Positions 53,321-61,840 of a DNA stretch of 64,000 nucleotides are shown here, in pieces. The DNA is taken from contig CAZKNR010000406.1 of the NCBI GenBank assembly GCA_964553925.1, forward strand, positions 15,322 through 79,321, written 5' to 3'. The DNA is from DAISKN01 sp964553925. Its GTDB lineage: Bacteria > Acidobacteriota > Vicinamibacteria > Marinacidobacterales > SMYC01. How positions within the stretch are numbered: the first letter of the stretch is position 1; each line of letters opens with the position of its first letter. The notes below the pieces were generated by a model, which saw only the letters and a list, made by a program, of their open reading frames with translations, made no database searches and was not told the origin of the DNA. Made by a program: the position numbers and the translations under genes.

Positions 53321-54769
53321 ATGCCGGTCAAGGTACTCATACCGACGCCTCTCAGGCCCTATACCGATCAGAAGGATGCGGTCGAAATCGAGGGCGCCCG
53401 CGTCCGCGATCTTCTCGATAACCTCACCGAGCGCTATCGCGACCTTCGAAAACACCTCTTCGACGATTCGGGAAAGCTCCGGAGCTTCGTAAACGTCTAC
53501 GTGAACGAGGACGACATCCGCTCGCTCGATCGATTCGAGACCGCCGTCGCGGAGACGGACGTCGTCAGCATCGTGCCCTCGATCGCGGGCGGAGCGGCGA
53601 GCCCGGCCGTCGTCGAGGGTGAGGTCACCTTCAGCAAGGAGGAGATTCAGCGCTACAGCCGCCATCTCATCATGCCCGAGGTGGGGATGGAGGGCCAGGC
53701 GAAGCTCAAGAAGGCGAGCGTCCTCATGGTGGGCGCGGGCGGTCTCGGAGCCCCCCTCGGGATGTACCTCGCTGCCGCGGGCATCGGCCGCCTCGGCATC
53801 GTGGACTTCGACGTCGTCGACCACTCGAACCTCCAGCGTCAGGTCACCTTCTCGGCCGCCGACGTGGGCCGGCCGAAGCTCCAGGCGGCGAAAGAGCGCC
53901 TTTCCGGCATCAACCCCCATATCCGCATCGACGGCTACGAGACGCGCCTCTCCTCGGAGAACGCGCTCGACCTCTTCCGCGACTACGACGTCATCGTCGA
54001 CGGCACCGACAACTTCCCCACGCGATACCTCGTGAACGACGCCTGCGTCCTCCTGGGAAAACCCAACGTCTACGGCAGCATCTTCCGCTTCGAAGGCCAG
54101 GTCTCCGTCTTCGACGCCCGCCGCGGGCCTTGCTACCGCTGCCTCTATCCCGAGCCGCCCCCTCCGGGGCTCGTCCCGAGCTGCGCCGAGGGCGGTGTCC
54201 TCGGTGTTCTTCCCGGAATCATCGGCTCCCTTCAGGCCCTCGAAGTTTTGAAGCTCGTGCTCGAGCGCGGCGAGTCCATGATCGGCCGGCTTTTGGTGTT
54301 CGACGCGCTTCAGATGAAGTTCCGCGAGCTCCGGCAGCGGAAGGACCCCGACTGCCCGATCTGCGGCGAGCGGCCGCGGATCCGCGAGCTCATCGACTAC
54401 GAAGAGTTCTGTGGTATACCTCAAGCCCAGGAAGTGGAGAGGAAGATGGGAGTACCTACGATCACCGTCGAAGGTCTGAAGAAGCTCCTCGACGAGAGCG
54501 ACGACGTTTTCGTCCTGGACGTCCGCGAGCCCCACGAGTGGGACATCGTTCGTCTCGAGGGGGCGACCTTGATCCCGCTCGGGCGGCTTCCCCATGAAGT
54601 GCACCGGCTCGACTCGGCGAAGGACATCGTGGTTCATTGCCGCAGCGGGGCCCGGAGCGCCAAAGCGACGGAGTTTCTCCTCGGCGCCGGATTCCAGCGC
54701 GTCCGGAACCTCGAGGGCGGGATCCTCGCCTGGGCGGACCGGATCGATCCGAGCCTGCCGAAGTATTGA
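53321..54769 (+). CDS. MoaD/CysO-like sulfur carrier fused to MoeB/ThiF E1 and rhodanese
   Basis: A 482-residue three-domain protein. Residues 1-91 are a ubiquitin-like sulfur carrier ending SIAGG (Gly90-Gly91), but the chain continues. Residues ~108-365 are an E1-like adenylyltransferase: VGAGGLGAPLGMYLAAAGIG, DFDVVDHSNLQRQ, zinc pairs CYRC and CPIC, and the catalytic-type Cys in SCAEGGVLG. Residues ~375-482 are a rhodanese with the active-site loop HCRSGARS. The E1 and rhodanese parts equal MoeZ. The free C-terminal Gly-Gly normally needed for thiocarboxylation is buried in the linker, so processing, probably by the adjacent JAMM protease, is implied. The operon builds cysteine sulfur. Confidence 0.92.
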   Translation: MPVKVLIPTPLRPYTDQKDAVEIEGARVRDLLDNLTERYRDLRKHLFDDSGKLRSFVNVYVNEDDIRSLDRFETAVAETDVVSIVPSIAGGAASPAVVEGEVTFSKEEIQRYSRHLIMPEVGMEGQAKLKKASVLMVGAGGLGAPLGMYLAAAGIGRLGIVDFDVVDHSNLQRQVTFSAADVGRPKLQAAKERLSGINPHIRIDGYETRLSSENALDLFRDYDVIVDGTDNFPTRYLVNDACVLLGKPNVYGSIFRFEGQVSVFDARRGPCYRCLYPEPPPPGLVPSCAEGGVLGVLPGIIGSLQALEVLKLVLERGESMIGRLLVFDALQMKFRELRQRKDPDCPICGERPRIRELIDYEEFCGIPQAQEVERKMGVPTITVEGLKKLLDESDDVFVLDVREPHEWDIVRLEGATLIPLGRLPHEVHRLDSAKDIVVHCRSGARSAKATEFLLGAGFQRVRNLEGGILAWADRIDPSLPKY

Positions 54770-54802
54770 AACAACCGCTAACTAACAGCTTTTCGGTTCA
54801 CG

Positions 54803-56158
54803 CTACGGCACCGCCCTCGCGACGTGGATGATGGCCGCCAGACTCCGCTCCACGTCCTCCTCCGTCGTCGCCCAGGAGGAGATGCTGATCCTCATCGCGG
54901 CCTTGCCTTGCCAGAAGGAGCCTCCGCACCAGCAGGTGCCGTCTCGCTGGACGGCCTGAATCACGGCTCTCGTCCTTTCGTCGTCCCCGAAGGAGACCAG
55001 CACCTGGTTGAGCTCCACCTCGTTCAGGATCGTGAATCCGGCTGCTTCGAGACCCGAGGCGAACTTCCGCGCGTAGAGGCAGCAGCGGTCCACGAGATCG
55101 GAGACCCCCTCCCGTCCGAGAGAGAGGAGCGCCGCCCAGATGTCGATCCCTCGAGAGCGGCGCGAAGCTTCGGGGGTGAAGTCGGAGGGTGTGCGCTCGC
55201 CCGTCTGGGGGAGGTAGGCCGCGGTCATGGCGAGAGCCGCCCGGGCGACGGCGGGATCGCGATAGAGCGCGAGCCCGCTGTCGTAGGGCACGTTCAGCCA
55301 CTTATGGAGGTCGGTCGCGATCGAGTCCACCTCGTCGATGCCCTCGGTGAAATGGCGGGTGCGAGGAGAAGCCGCGGCCCAGAGGCCGAAAGCTCCATCC
55401 ACGTGCACCCAGGCGCCGGCCTCCCGCGCGGGGGGCGCGATCTCGCGGATGGGATCGAAGGCTCCGGTATTGACGTTACCCGCCTGGAGACAAACGATGG
55501 TGGGGCCTTCGAGAAACCGCGGCTCCAGGGCATCGGCGCGGATGCGTCCTTGGCCATCGACTGGAAGGGTTGTGACCCGCTCCCGGCCGAGCCCGAGAAG
55601 GCCAAGGGCTTTCAGGAGAGAGGCGTGTACTTCGGCGCCCACCACCACCCGAATCTCGGGCGCTCCGAAGAGCCCCTGTCCCTCGACGTCCCATCCAGCG
55701 CGCTCGAGCACCTGGTGACGCGCGGCGGCGAGGCCGGAGAAGTTCCCCATCGTGGTTCCGGTGACGAATCCTCCTCCCCAGCCGGGGGAGAGCGCCAGAA
55801 GCTCCCGGATCCAGGAAAGGGACACCTCTTCGAGGGCGGCGGCGATCGGGGAGCCCACGACGAAGGCGCCGTTTTGATCCCAGGCGCCCGAGAGCCAGTT
55901 GGCGGCGACGCTCGCGGGCAGAGACCCGCCGGTGACGAAACCGAAGTAACGCGGGCCGGCGGTGGCGACGGTCGCGGGCGAGCCGATCTCGTCCAGAAGG
56001 GCGAGGACTTTTTCAGGGGAGAGGGAATGCTCCGGAAGTGGGACCCGGAGCTTCTGGAGCGCGGCTAGTGGGCCGGGGCCGGGCTCGACGGAACGGGTGG
56101 GAAGTCCTTCGAGATAAGAAGCCCCCCTACGAGCGGCATCTTGAAGGAGCTCCCGCAC
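54803..56158 (-). CDS. PLP-dependent decarboxylase (aromatic-L-amino-acid/group II type)
   Basis: A 451-residue protein with a GTG start (VRELLQDAA). It carries the fold-type I PLP motifs: FVTGTTMGNFSGLAAARH, AEVHASLLKALGLLG, AGNVNTGAFDPI, HVDGAFGLWA and the PLP lysine in TDLHKWLNVPYDSG. Length and motif order match group II decarboxylases and related PLP enzymes acting on aromatic or acidic amino acids; the exact substrate cannot be read. It is convergent with the sulfur-carrier operon. A possible 46-residue ORF with a strong ribosome site precedes it. Confidence 0.9.
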   Translation of the reverse strand: MRELLQDAARRGASYLEGLPTRSVEPGPGPLAALQKLRVPLPEHSLSPEKVLALLDEIGSPATVATAGPRYFGFVTGGSLPASVAANWLSGAWDQNGAFVVGSPIAAALEEVSLSWIRELLALSPGWGGGFVTGTTMGNFSGLAAARHQVLERAGWDVEGQGLFGAPEIRVVVGAEVHASLLKALGLLGLGRERVTTLPVDGQGRIRADALEPRFLEGPTIVCLQAGNVNTGAFDPIREIAPPAREAGAWVHVDGAFGLWAAASPRTRHFTEGIDEVDSIATDLHKWLNVPYDSGLALYRDPAVARAALAMTAAYLPQTGERTPSDFTPEASRRSRGIDIWAALLSLGREGVSDLVDRCCLYARKFASGLEAAGFTILNEVELNQVLVSFGDDERTRAVIQAVQRDGTCWCGGSFWQGKAAMRISISSWATTEEDVERSLAAIIHVARAVP

Positions 56159-56215
56159 CGCGTTCTTGCCTCGGGCATGGAAGCTAAGCGACAGCGACGC
56201 GGGCTGTCAAGTTTT

Positions 56216-56356
56216 TCACTTGGACGAGCCAGTGGACTTCTCCTTTTCCTTCTCGTCGACCTCCGGCCGGATCTTCGCGAGAAGCTTCCGGAAGTATCGA
56301 CGTCTCTCTACCCAGCCCTCGGATCGCCGACGGCCGATCGTATTGTCTCCGTACAT
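56216..56356 (-). CDS. Possible small basic protein, 46 residues
   Basis: A short ORF in the 281-bp gap between the decarboxylase and the glycosylase. Its ATG (56356) has a near-perfect Shine-Dalgarno (GGAGGAAAGA directly before it). The product starts MYGDNTIGRRRSEGW, continues VERRRYFRKLLAKIRPEVDE and ends KSTGSSK: strongly basic in the middle, one amphipathic helix predicted, no leader. It ends 57 bp before the decarboxylase start on the same strand. No family is recognised; the strong ribosome site and sensible composition are the only evidence that it is a gene. Confidence 0.45.
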   Translation of the reverse strand: MYGDNTIGRRRSEGWVERRRYFRKLLAKIRPEVDEKEKEKSTGSSK

Positions 56357-56439
56357 TCTTTCCTCCATTTGTTTTGTTCGACATAGTTTAGACGATTTCC
56401 CGCTCGGGAAAGTTCCCTTCCCTGCGCTACTCTCTCTCG

Positions 56440-57381
56440 GTGAGAGATCGCCTCCGCTACTCCGTCGCGCCTAAAGGCCCGTACTCCCTCGAGCGAACGC
56501 TCGCGCGCCTCTCGCGCTTTCCGGAGAGAGTGGACCTGTTCGAGAAGGGCTCCTACCGGCGCCTCCTGCTCTTGCGGGGGCGGCCGCTCTTTCTCGAAGT
56601 GCGACAAAAGGGTCCTCCGTCGCGCGCGCGATTGGTGATCAAGATCACCGGAAACGAAGCCCGGACTCAGGAAGCGAAGGAGCTCGCGAGCCGAGTGCTC
56701 GAGCGCGTGCTCGGGACAGCGACCGACGTCCGGCCGTTCTACCGCCGGTTTCGTACGGACGCGCTCCTCGGACCGCTCATCCGGCGCCACATCGGCCTGC
56801 GCGTCGCCGGCCGGCTCACCGTCTGGGAAACTCTTCTTCAGATCGTGCTCTCCCAGCAGATCCACTTGAAACTGGCTCACGGGATGCTCGCGGATCTCGC
56901 GGAGCATCTGGGCCGAAGGGCGCGGCTCGACGGCAGGCTCTATTACTCGTTTCCCTCGCCAGCCGCCGTAGACGCCGAGCGCGTCTCCGCTCTGAGGCGC
57001 TTTCGCCTGAGCCAGGCCAAGGCGGAGACCCTGAAGCGTCTGGCGGCCGCGTTCGTGAGCGGCGAGCTCGAAGACGAGACGCTTACGTCCCTCGCCGACG
57101 AAGAGGCCATCGAGCTCCTTACCTCCCACAAAGGGGTCGGGCGCTGGACCGCGGAGTTCACTCTCCTTCGCGGTCTCGGCCGCATGGACATCTTCCCCGG
57201 CGGCGACCTCGGCGTCGTGAAATACCTCGCCCAGGGGATGCTGGGCTACGAGGGGCTCGCGCGCGAGAAGGACATGCGCCAGTTCGCCGAGAGGTGGCGT
57301 CCTTATCGCGGTCTCGCACTCATTTATGCCTACGCGGAGCTCGCCCATCGATCGGAAGCGAGGATCACGGCCGCGAAGTGA
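56440..57381 (+). CDS. DNA-3-methyladenine glycosylase II, AlkA-like HhH-GPD protein
   Basis: A 313-residue protein from GTG 56440. An AlkA_N-like beta domain (LRYSVAPKGPYSLERTLARL) precedes the HhH-GPD domain: VWETLLQIVLSQQIHLKLA, the helix-hairpin-helix LTSHKGVGRWTAEFTLL and the catalytic Asp in DIFPGGDLGVVKY, followed by WRPYRGLALIYAYAEL. The enzyme removes alkylated purines to start base-excision repair in the cytosol. It stands alone; its stop abuts the convergent OmpA-like gene with no gap. Confidence 0.9.
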   Translation: MRDRLRYSVAPKGPYSLERTLARLSRFPERVDLFEKGSYRRLLLLRGRPLFLEVRQKGPPSRARLVIKITGNEARTQEAKELASRVLERVLGTATDVRPFYRRFRTDALLGPLIRRHIGLRVAGRLTVWETLLQIVLSQQIHLKLAHGMLADLAEHLGRRARLDGRLYYSFPSPAAVDAERVSALRRFRLSQAKAETLKRLAAAFVSGELEDETLTSLADEEAIELLTSHKGVGRWTAEFTLLRGLGRMDIFPGGDLGVVKYLAQGMLGYEGLAREKDMRQFAERWRPYRGLALIYAYAELAHRSEARITAAK

Positions 57382-58155
57382 TCATTTCCGTGCGGGCTCG
57401 GGCGCCGCGATCTCCTCGACCGCCGGCTCGAGAACGATCTCGATGCGCCGATTCTTCTGGCGGCTTTCGGGGCCGTCATTGGGGACGCGAGGACGATACT
57501 GAGAGAGCGCGCTCGCCGAGAGATGAGCGGGGTCGAGGCTCGCTCCCTCCTGGAGGAAGCGGACGACGTTCACCGCTCGCGCCGCCGAGAGCTCCCAGTT
57601 CGTGGGAAAGGTCTGGGCGAGACGGCCGGCGATGGGAACGTCGTCCGTGTGGCCCTGCACCCGGATCTGGCGGTCGGACCCTGCCAGAACCGAGGCGAGC
57701 TTCTGGAGCACTTCTTTCCCCGCCGGTTTCAGCTCTGCCTCGCCGGAGTCGAACAAGATCTCGTCCACCATGTCGACTCGAAGCTGGCCCGAAAGCCTCT
57801 GAACCTGAATGTGACCGTCTTCGATCTCCTGCTGGAGTTTTTCCACGATCTCGTCCTGGGTCGACTGCGCTTGCGCTAGCCGCTCCTCGCGGAGCCGGAT
57901 CTCTTCCGCGAGCCCGGCGCTTTTGCGGCGCATCTCGTCCAGCATCGACTCGAGGTCGGAGACCCGGCCCTTCAGCGCCGAGCGCTCCTGGACGCAGAGG
58001 CTCGCTTCACGCCTCGCCTCCTCGAGGTCTTTGCCCCGCGGCTGGTAGAGCCAGAAGTAGAAGACGGCGACGGCGACGGCCGCCGCCACCGCCGACGCCA
58101 CGAGAATCGCCGGACCTCTGCCGCTCGCTTCCGTTCTACTGCTTTCATTCGACAT
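57382..58155 (-). CDS. OmpA-family membrane protein with coiled coil
   Basis: A 257-residue protein. One TM helix (AILVASAVAAAVAVAVFYFW, ~16-36) is followed by a long charged coiled coil (~40-120; EIRLREERLAQAQSTQDEIV style) and an OmpA/MotB peptidoglycan-binding domain (~127-245; LFDSGEAELKPAGKEVL, QVQGHTDDVPIAG, NWELSAARAVNVVRFL, QKNRRIEIVLEP). This TM-coil-OmpA plan is that of inner-membrane proteins that bind peptidoglycan. The start overlaps the FHA gene end by 11 bp, so the two are translated from one message; the pair suggests that phospho-signals are linked to the wall. Confidence 0.9.
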   Translation of the reverse strand: MSNESSRTEASGRGPAILVASAVAAAVAVAVFYFWLYQPRGKDLEEARREASLCVQERSALKGRVSDLESMLDEMRRKSAGLAEEIRLREERLAQAQSTQDEIVEKLQQEIEDGHIQVQRLSGQLRVDMVDEILFDSGEAELKPAGKEVLQKLASVLAGSDRQIRVQGHTDDVPIAGRLAQTFPTNWELSAARAVNVVRFLQEGASLDPAHLSASALSQYRPRVPNDGPESRQKNRRIEIVLEPAVEEIAAPEPARK

Positions 58156-58618
58156 CCTGGTCCCTCATCACGAACACGAACTCGTGAAATCCAATCCGGA
58201 ACTCCGAGCGATCCGAGAGCTCGACGGCCTCGATGCGCTCTCCGTCCACGAACGTCCCATTGGTGCTCCCGAGATCCTCGAGCCTTGCGTTCATCCCATG
58301 AATCGAGATGAGCGCGTGCTGGCGAGAAAGCTCGGGGTCCTTGAGTGAGACGTCGCAGTCCGCCCGGCCCAGAGTGATCCGGGATTTCTCGATCGGGATC
58401 ACCCGGCCCGACTCCTCACCTTGCACGATGATGAGGGCGTACTTCTTCCCGGGGGCGAGCCCGCCTCCCGAGACCGCCTTCGATTGAATCGTGGCTCCGG
58501 CGGCCGCCACCGGCTGGGTCCAGGCGGGCTCCGCCTGACCGGCGCCGCATCGAGAGCAAGCGTGGCCCGGTCCCCTGAGCTCGTTTCCGCAGCGAACGCA
58601 GCTGGCTGTTGGCGGCAT
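58145..58618 (-). CDS. Zinc-ribbon FHA-domain protein
   Basis: A 157-residue protein; ATG 58618 (MPPTASCVRCGNEL) is chosen over the longer frame because it opens directly on the zinc ribbon CVRC-x12-CSRC. A linker leads to the FHA domain (~60-157): SRITLGRADCDVSLKDPELS, then SRQHALISIHG and LGSTNGTFVDGERI, which contain the conserved phosphothreonine-binding R/S/H and N residues. FHA domains bind phosphothreonine, so the divergent Ser/Thr kinase 107 bp away is the likely writer. It overlaps the OmpA-like gene. Confidence 0.9.
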   Translation of the reverse strand: MPPTASCVRCGNELRGPGHACSRCGAGQAEPAWTQPVAAAGATIQSKAVSGGGLAPGKKYALIIVQGEESGRVIPIEKSRITLGRADCDVSLKDPELSRQHALISIHGMNARLEDLGSTNGTFVDGERIEAVELSDRSEFRIGFHEFVFVMRDQDVE

Positions 58619-58725
58619 GGCTACCTCCGTCGGTGCGCTTCGATTTTGGGTTTCCTCGATCTTACCAAACCAGACCCCGTTCGTCTTGATACAATGGGGA
58701 ACCACCGCCAATCGAGGTCTTTTTC

Positions 58726-60435
58726 TTGGAAACACCCGCGCTGGGGCGCTACCAGATCCGCGGCCGCATCGGACGCGGAAGCATGGGGATCGTGTACCGG
58801 GGCTACGATCCCGTGCTCGCGCGCGAGATCGCCCTCAAGACCGTCGATCTCTCTCCCGCCCTCGGGGCTTCGGAACGAGAGGCGTTTCTCGCGCGCTTCT
58901 TTCAGGAAGCGCGGATCGCGGCGAAGCTCCTCCACCCCTGTATCGTCGTCACCCATGACGCCGCGACCGACGAGAAAACCTCCGTTCCTTTCATCGCCAT
59001 GGAGCTCGTGACCGGAGGCTCGCTCGAAGGCCGCCTGGAGCGCGACGGGAAGCTCTCCTGGCAGGAGGCTTCACGGCTCGTCGTCCTCCTGGCGCGCGCC
59101 CTGGACTACGCCCACCGCGAGGGCGTCGTCCACCGCGACATCAAACCGGCGAACGTGCTTCTCACCCCGGATGGGGTTCCGAAGATCGCCGACTTCGGAA
59201 TCGCCAAGCTCGCGGACGCGCACCTGACCCGGACCGGTGCCGTGCTCGGGACGCCCTACTACATGTCGCCCGAGCAGTTCGAGGCCGACGAGGTCGACGG
59301 CCGGAGCGATCTGTTCTCTCTCGGCTCGCTCTTCTACGCGGTTCTCTCCGGCCGGCCACCGTTTCTCGGTCCGGACCTCGCGGCCATCACGCGGCAGGTT
59401 CTCTTCAAGAATCCCGAGCCCCTCGCCGAGGTCGTCTCCGGGATCCCGCCCGCTCTCGACGGCGTCCTGGCGCGTGTCCTGGCGAAAGCACCCGGGGATC
59501 GATACGCGACCGGAGCCGAGCTCGCCGACGACCTCGAGAGAGTGATTGGGGGCGAGGCCCCTCTCCGCCCGCTCTCGCTCGGGGAAAGGACGATCGAGTC
59601 GGTGAAGACTGCTCCCGCACCGGTTCCCTCGGCGCCGAAGCTCGACCTCGAGAGGCCACGCCGCTCGACGTCGGGACTCTTCTTCTTGCTTCTCCTCGTC
59701 GGCCTCGGCGGGTACGGGGCGGTGCTCTACTGGGATGATGCGGAAGCGGTCATCCGCGAAAGCCGGGAGGACACGAAGCGGAGAGAAGAGCTGATCTCGA
59801 AGGCGGCGACCCGCCTTTCGAACGCGCGGGAGGAGATGGCGCGCGCCCGCTGGGACGAGGCCGCTCGACGAATCGAAGACGCTTTGGCGCTGAGCCGCGA
59901 CGGAGCTGATGGAGCTGGAGAAGCGGAGGCGCTCTTGCTGCGGGGAATCCTCCGGGCGGAGATAGGGGAGTGGTCGAAGGCGCGCGCGGACCTGGATTCG
60001 GCGTCCTCGGTCTTCGAGATCTACGGCGTCTCGGAGGGGAACGCCAGGGCGCTCTTGGAACGAGCGAACCTCGAGCGCGATCTCGGCGCCTTCGATCGGG
60101 CGGAGGCTCTGTACGAAGAGCTGAAGGGGGCGGATGCGGCGTTAGAAAAAGAGCTTCTGAACTTGATGCGGGGCGACGCGGCGTCCGCGGAGAGCGGCCT
60201 TCGTGCGATCTATGAAAGCGGGAGCGCTTCCGAGGCCCGAGCGAGAGCCGCGCTCTACCTCGGAATCCTGGCTTCCGCCCGCGGCGAGGCCGAGGACGCC
60301 GAGCGCCTGTGGAACGAGGCGCGGGAGAAACGCGGCTCCGCTGAGGTCGATCTGTTTCTGGGCGAGCCGAGGACGAAGAGGAGCGACGAGCGGAGAGAAC
60401 GCCTTTCGGCCCTCATCTCTCCGCCGGGATCGTAA
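58726..60435 (+). CDS. Membrane Ser/Thr protein kinase with TPR-like tail
   Basis: A 569-residue protein from TTG 58726 (METPALGRYQIRGRIGRGS). The complete Hanks kinase domain has GRGSMGIVYRG, EIALKTVDL, VVHRDIKPANVLL, IADFGIAKLAD and GTPYYMSPEQF. A linker and one TM helix (SGLFFLLLLVGLGGYGAVLY, ~313-332) lead to a helical C-terminus with TPR-like repeats (~350-560; GEAEALLLRGILRAEIGEWS, ARALLERANLERDLGAFDRA), predicted periplasmic. It is divergent from the FHA/OmpA pair, a natural kinase and phospho-reader set. The last 23 bp overlap the convergent phosphatase gene. Confidence 0.92.
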   Translation: METPALGRYQIRGRIGRGSMGIVYRGYDPVLAREIALKTVDLSPALGASEREAFLARFFQEARIAAKLLHPCIVVTHDAATDEKTSVPFIAMELVTGGSLEGRLERDGKLSWQEASRLVVLLARALDYAHREGVVHRDIKPANVLLTPDGVPKIADFGIAKLADAHLTRTGAVLGTPYYMSPEQFEADEVDGRSDLFSLGSLFYAVLSGRPPFLGPDLAAITRQVLFKNPEPLAEVVSGIPPALDGVLARVLAKAPGDRYATGAELADDLERVIGGEAPLRPLSLGERTIESVKTAPAPVPSAPKLDLERPRRSTSGLFFLLLLVGLGGYGAVLYWDDAEAVIRESREDTKRREELISKAATRLSNAREEMARARWDEAARRIEDALALSRDGADGAGEAEALLLRGILRAEIGEWSKARADLDSASSVFEIYGVSEGNARALLERANLERDLGAFDRAEALYEELKGADAALEKELLNLMRGDAASAESGLRAIYESGSASEARARAALYLGILASARGEAEDAERLWNEAREKRGSAEVDLFLGEPRTKRSDERRERLSALISPPGS

Positions 60436-61837
60436 GCCTCGAGCCTTCCCGCAAAAGGCCCCCCTCGTCCCTTACTTCGTAGACGAAGCTCGATCCCTCC
60501 GCGGAAGCGAATCCAAAGTTGAAGATTCCGCCTTCGGCGTAGAGGACCCGGGGGGCGAACGTCGTATCGGGCGTTCTCGGCGCAACGAGTCCCGCGCTCA
60601 GTGGTCCTGTCACCAGCTCGTGAAACAGGAGCTTGTCGGCGTCGGAGTCGAGGTCGATCTCGTAGCGGAGGCTGGTCGCGAAATGAACGTCGGTCACGAC
60701 GAACACCACGTTTCTCACGTCCTCGCGGTCGAGATGAGAGAGGAGCTCCCGGAGCTCCGTCTCGGAGCCCGTCCGCGGCGCTCCCGGCGGATCCCCATCG
60801 GCGAAGGCGTCGCGCCCATAGACTTCCGCCCGCGTGCCGGTCGCGATCGAGAGCGGCACATCGCTGCTCACGATCTTCCAGGTGGCGTTGGAGCTCCCGA
60901 GGCCCTTCTTCAGCCAATCGAGCTGCGCCCGGCCCAGAATCGTTTTCCCGCCTCCGGGCGAGTCCTCGAGGTCGTTCGCGCTCCGATAAGACCGCGCATC
61001 GAGGAGGAAGATCTCGACGTTCGCTCCCCATCGAAAGGATCGATAGATGCGCTCGGGCTCCTGGGGATGGGGCCAAAGCGGATGGAAATCGAAGAGCGTC
61101 TCTCGTCCCGCCCGGACGAGCTCCGGGTATCCCTCGCGATCGGATGCCGCCGCCGACCGGGGCCACTCCGCGCCGAAGTCGTTGATGACCTCGTGGTCGT
61201 CCCACTGGGAATACATCGGAACCTCGAGAAGAAACCGCTGGAAGCTCGAATCCGCGCGGTTGTAGCGCCAGTGCGCGAGGTAGACCTCGCGCACCCGGGC
61301 GGCGTCGGTCCAGTCCACGGCGGCATCGTCGATGCTCGGAAAATCGCCGGGGACGTTTCGCGCCCCATCGGGCCGGGCTTGGGGACAGTCGCTATCGGCG
61401 TAGATCATGTCCCCGTTGGCGATGAAGAAGTCGGGGCGGAGCTCCCGCATCCGATCGAAGAAGGCGTAGCCAGCCGTCTCCTCGCGACAGTATCCATGGC
61501 CTCCGAGATCGCCTCCAACGACGAATTTCACCGCGGCCAAGCTTTCCGGCGAAGGCGCGGTGCGAAAGGAGCCTTCGACGGTCTCGGAGACTTCGCCGCC
61601 CGCCTCGAAGTGAACCCGGTATCGGTAGAGCGTCGCCGGGGTGAGATTGTCGAGTCTCACCTTGGCGGTGAGATCGCGCGCGGCCTCGCTTCGCACGCGC
61701 GCCACGAGGTCGCCGCCATAGGCAACCACCATCTCCGCGGGGGCGTTCGATCGGGCCCAGACGACGGCGGAGCGGTCCGTGACTTCTCCGACGGCCGCTC
61801 CGTGGGTGACGAGGAGAACGGCGGCGATGGGGATCAC
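60413..61837 (-). CDS. PhoD-family alkaline phosphatase/phosphodiesterase
   Basis: A 474-residue protein from GTG 61837. A hydrophobic start (MIPIAAVLLVTHGAAVG) runs into a Fn3-like N-terminal domain (DRSAVVWARSNAPAEMVVAY) typical of PhoD, then the metallophosphatase core: GGDLGGHGY, FIANGDMIYADSDCP, YSQWDDHEVINDFG and VVFVVTDVHFATS. The PhoD enzymes hydrolyse phosphate mono- and diesters outside the cytoplasm with Ca/Fe. It begins 3 bp after the stop of the DUF5916 gene, so both are one operon. No twin-arginine leader is visible, unlike most PhoD proteins. Confidence 0.9.
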   Translation of the reverse strand: MIPIAAVLLVTHGAAVGEVTDRSAVVWARSNAPAEMVVAYGGDLVARVRSEAARDLTAKVRLDNLTPATLYRYRVHFEAGGEVSETVEGSFRTAPSPESLAAVKFVVGGDLGGHGYCREETAGYAFFDRMRELRPDFFIANGDMIYADSDCPQARPDGARNVPGDFPSIDDAAVDWTDAARVREVYLAHWRYNRADSSFQRFLLEVPMYSQWDDHEVINDFGAEWPRSAAASDREGYPELVRAGRETLFDFHPLWPHPQEPERIYRSFRWGANVEIFLLDARSYRSANDLEDSPGGGKTILGRAQLDWLKKGLGSSNATWKIVSSDVPLSIATGTRAEVYGRDAFADGDPPGAPRTGSETELRELLSHLDREDVRNVVFVVTDVHFATSLRYEIDLDSDADKLLFHELVTGPLSAGLVAPRTPDTTFAPRVLYAEGGIFNFGFASAEGSSFVYEVRDEGGLLREGSRLTIPAER

Positions 61838-61840
61838 GGA

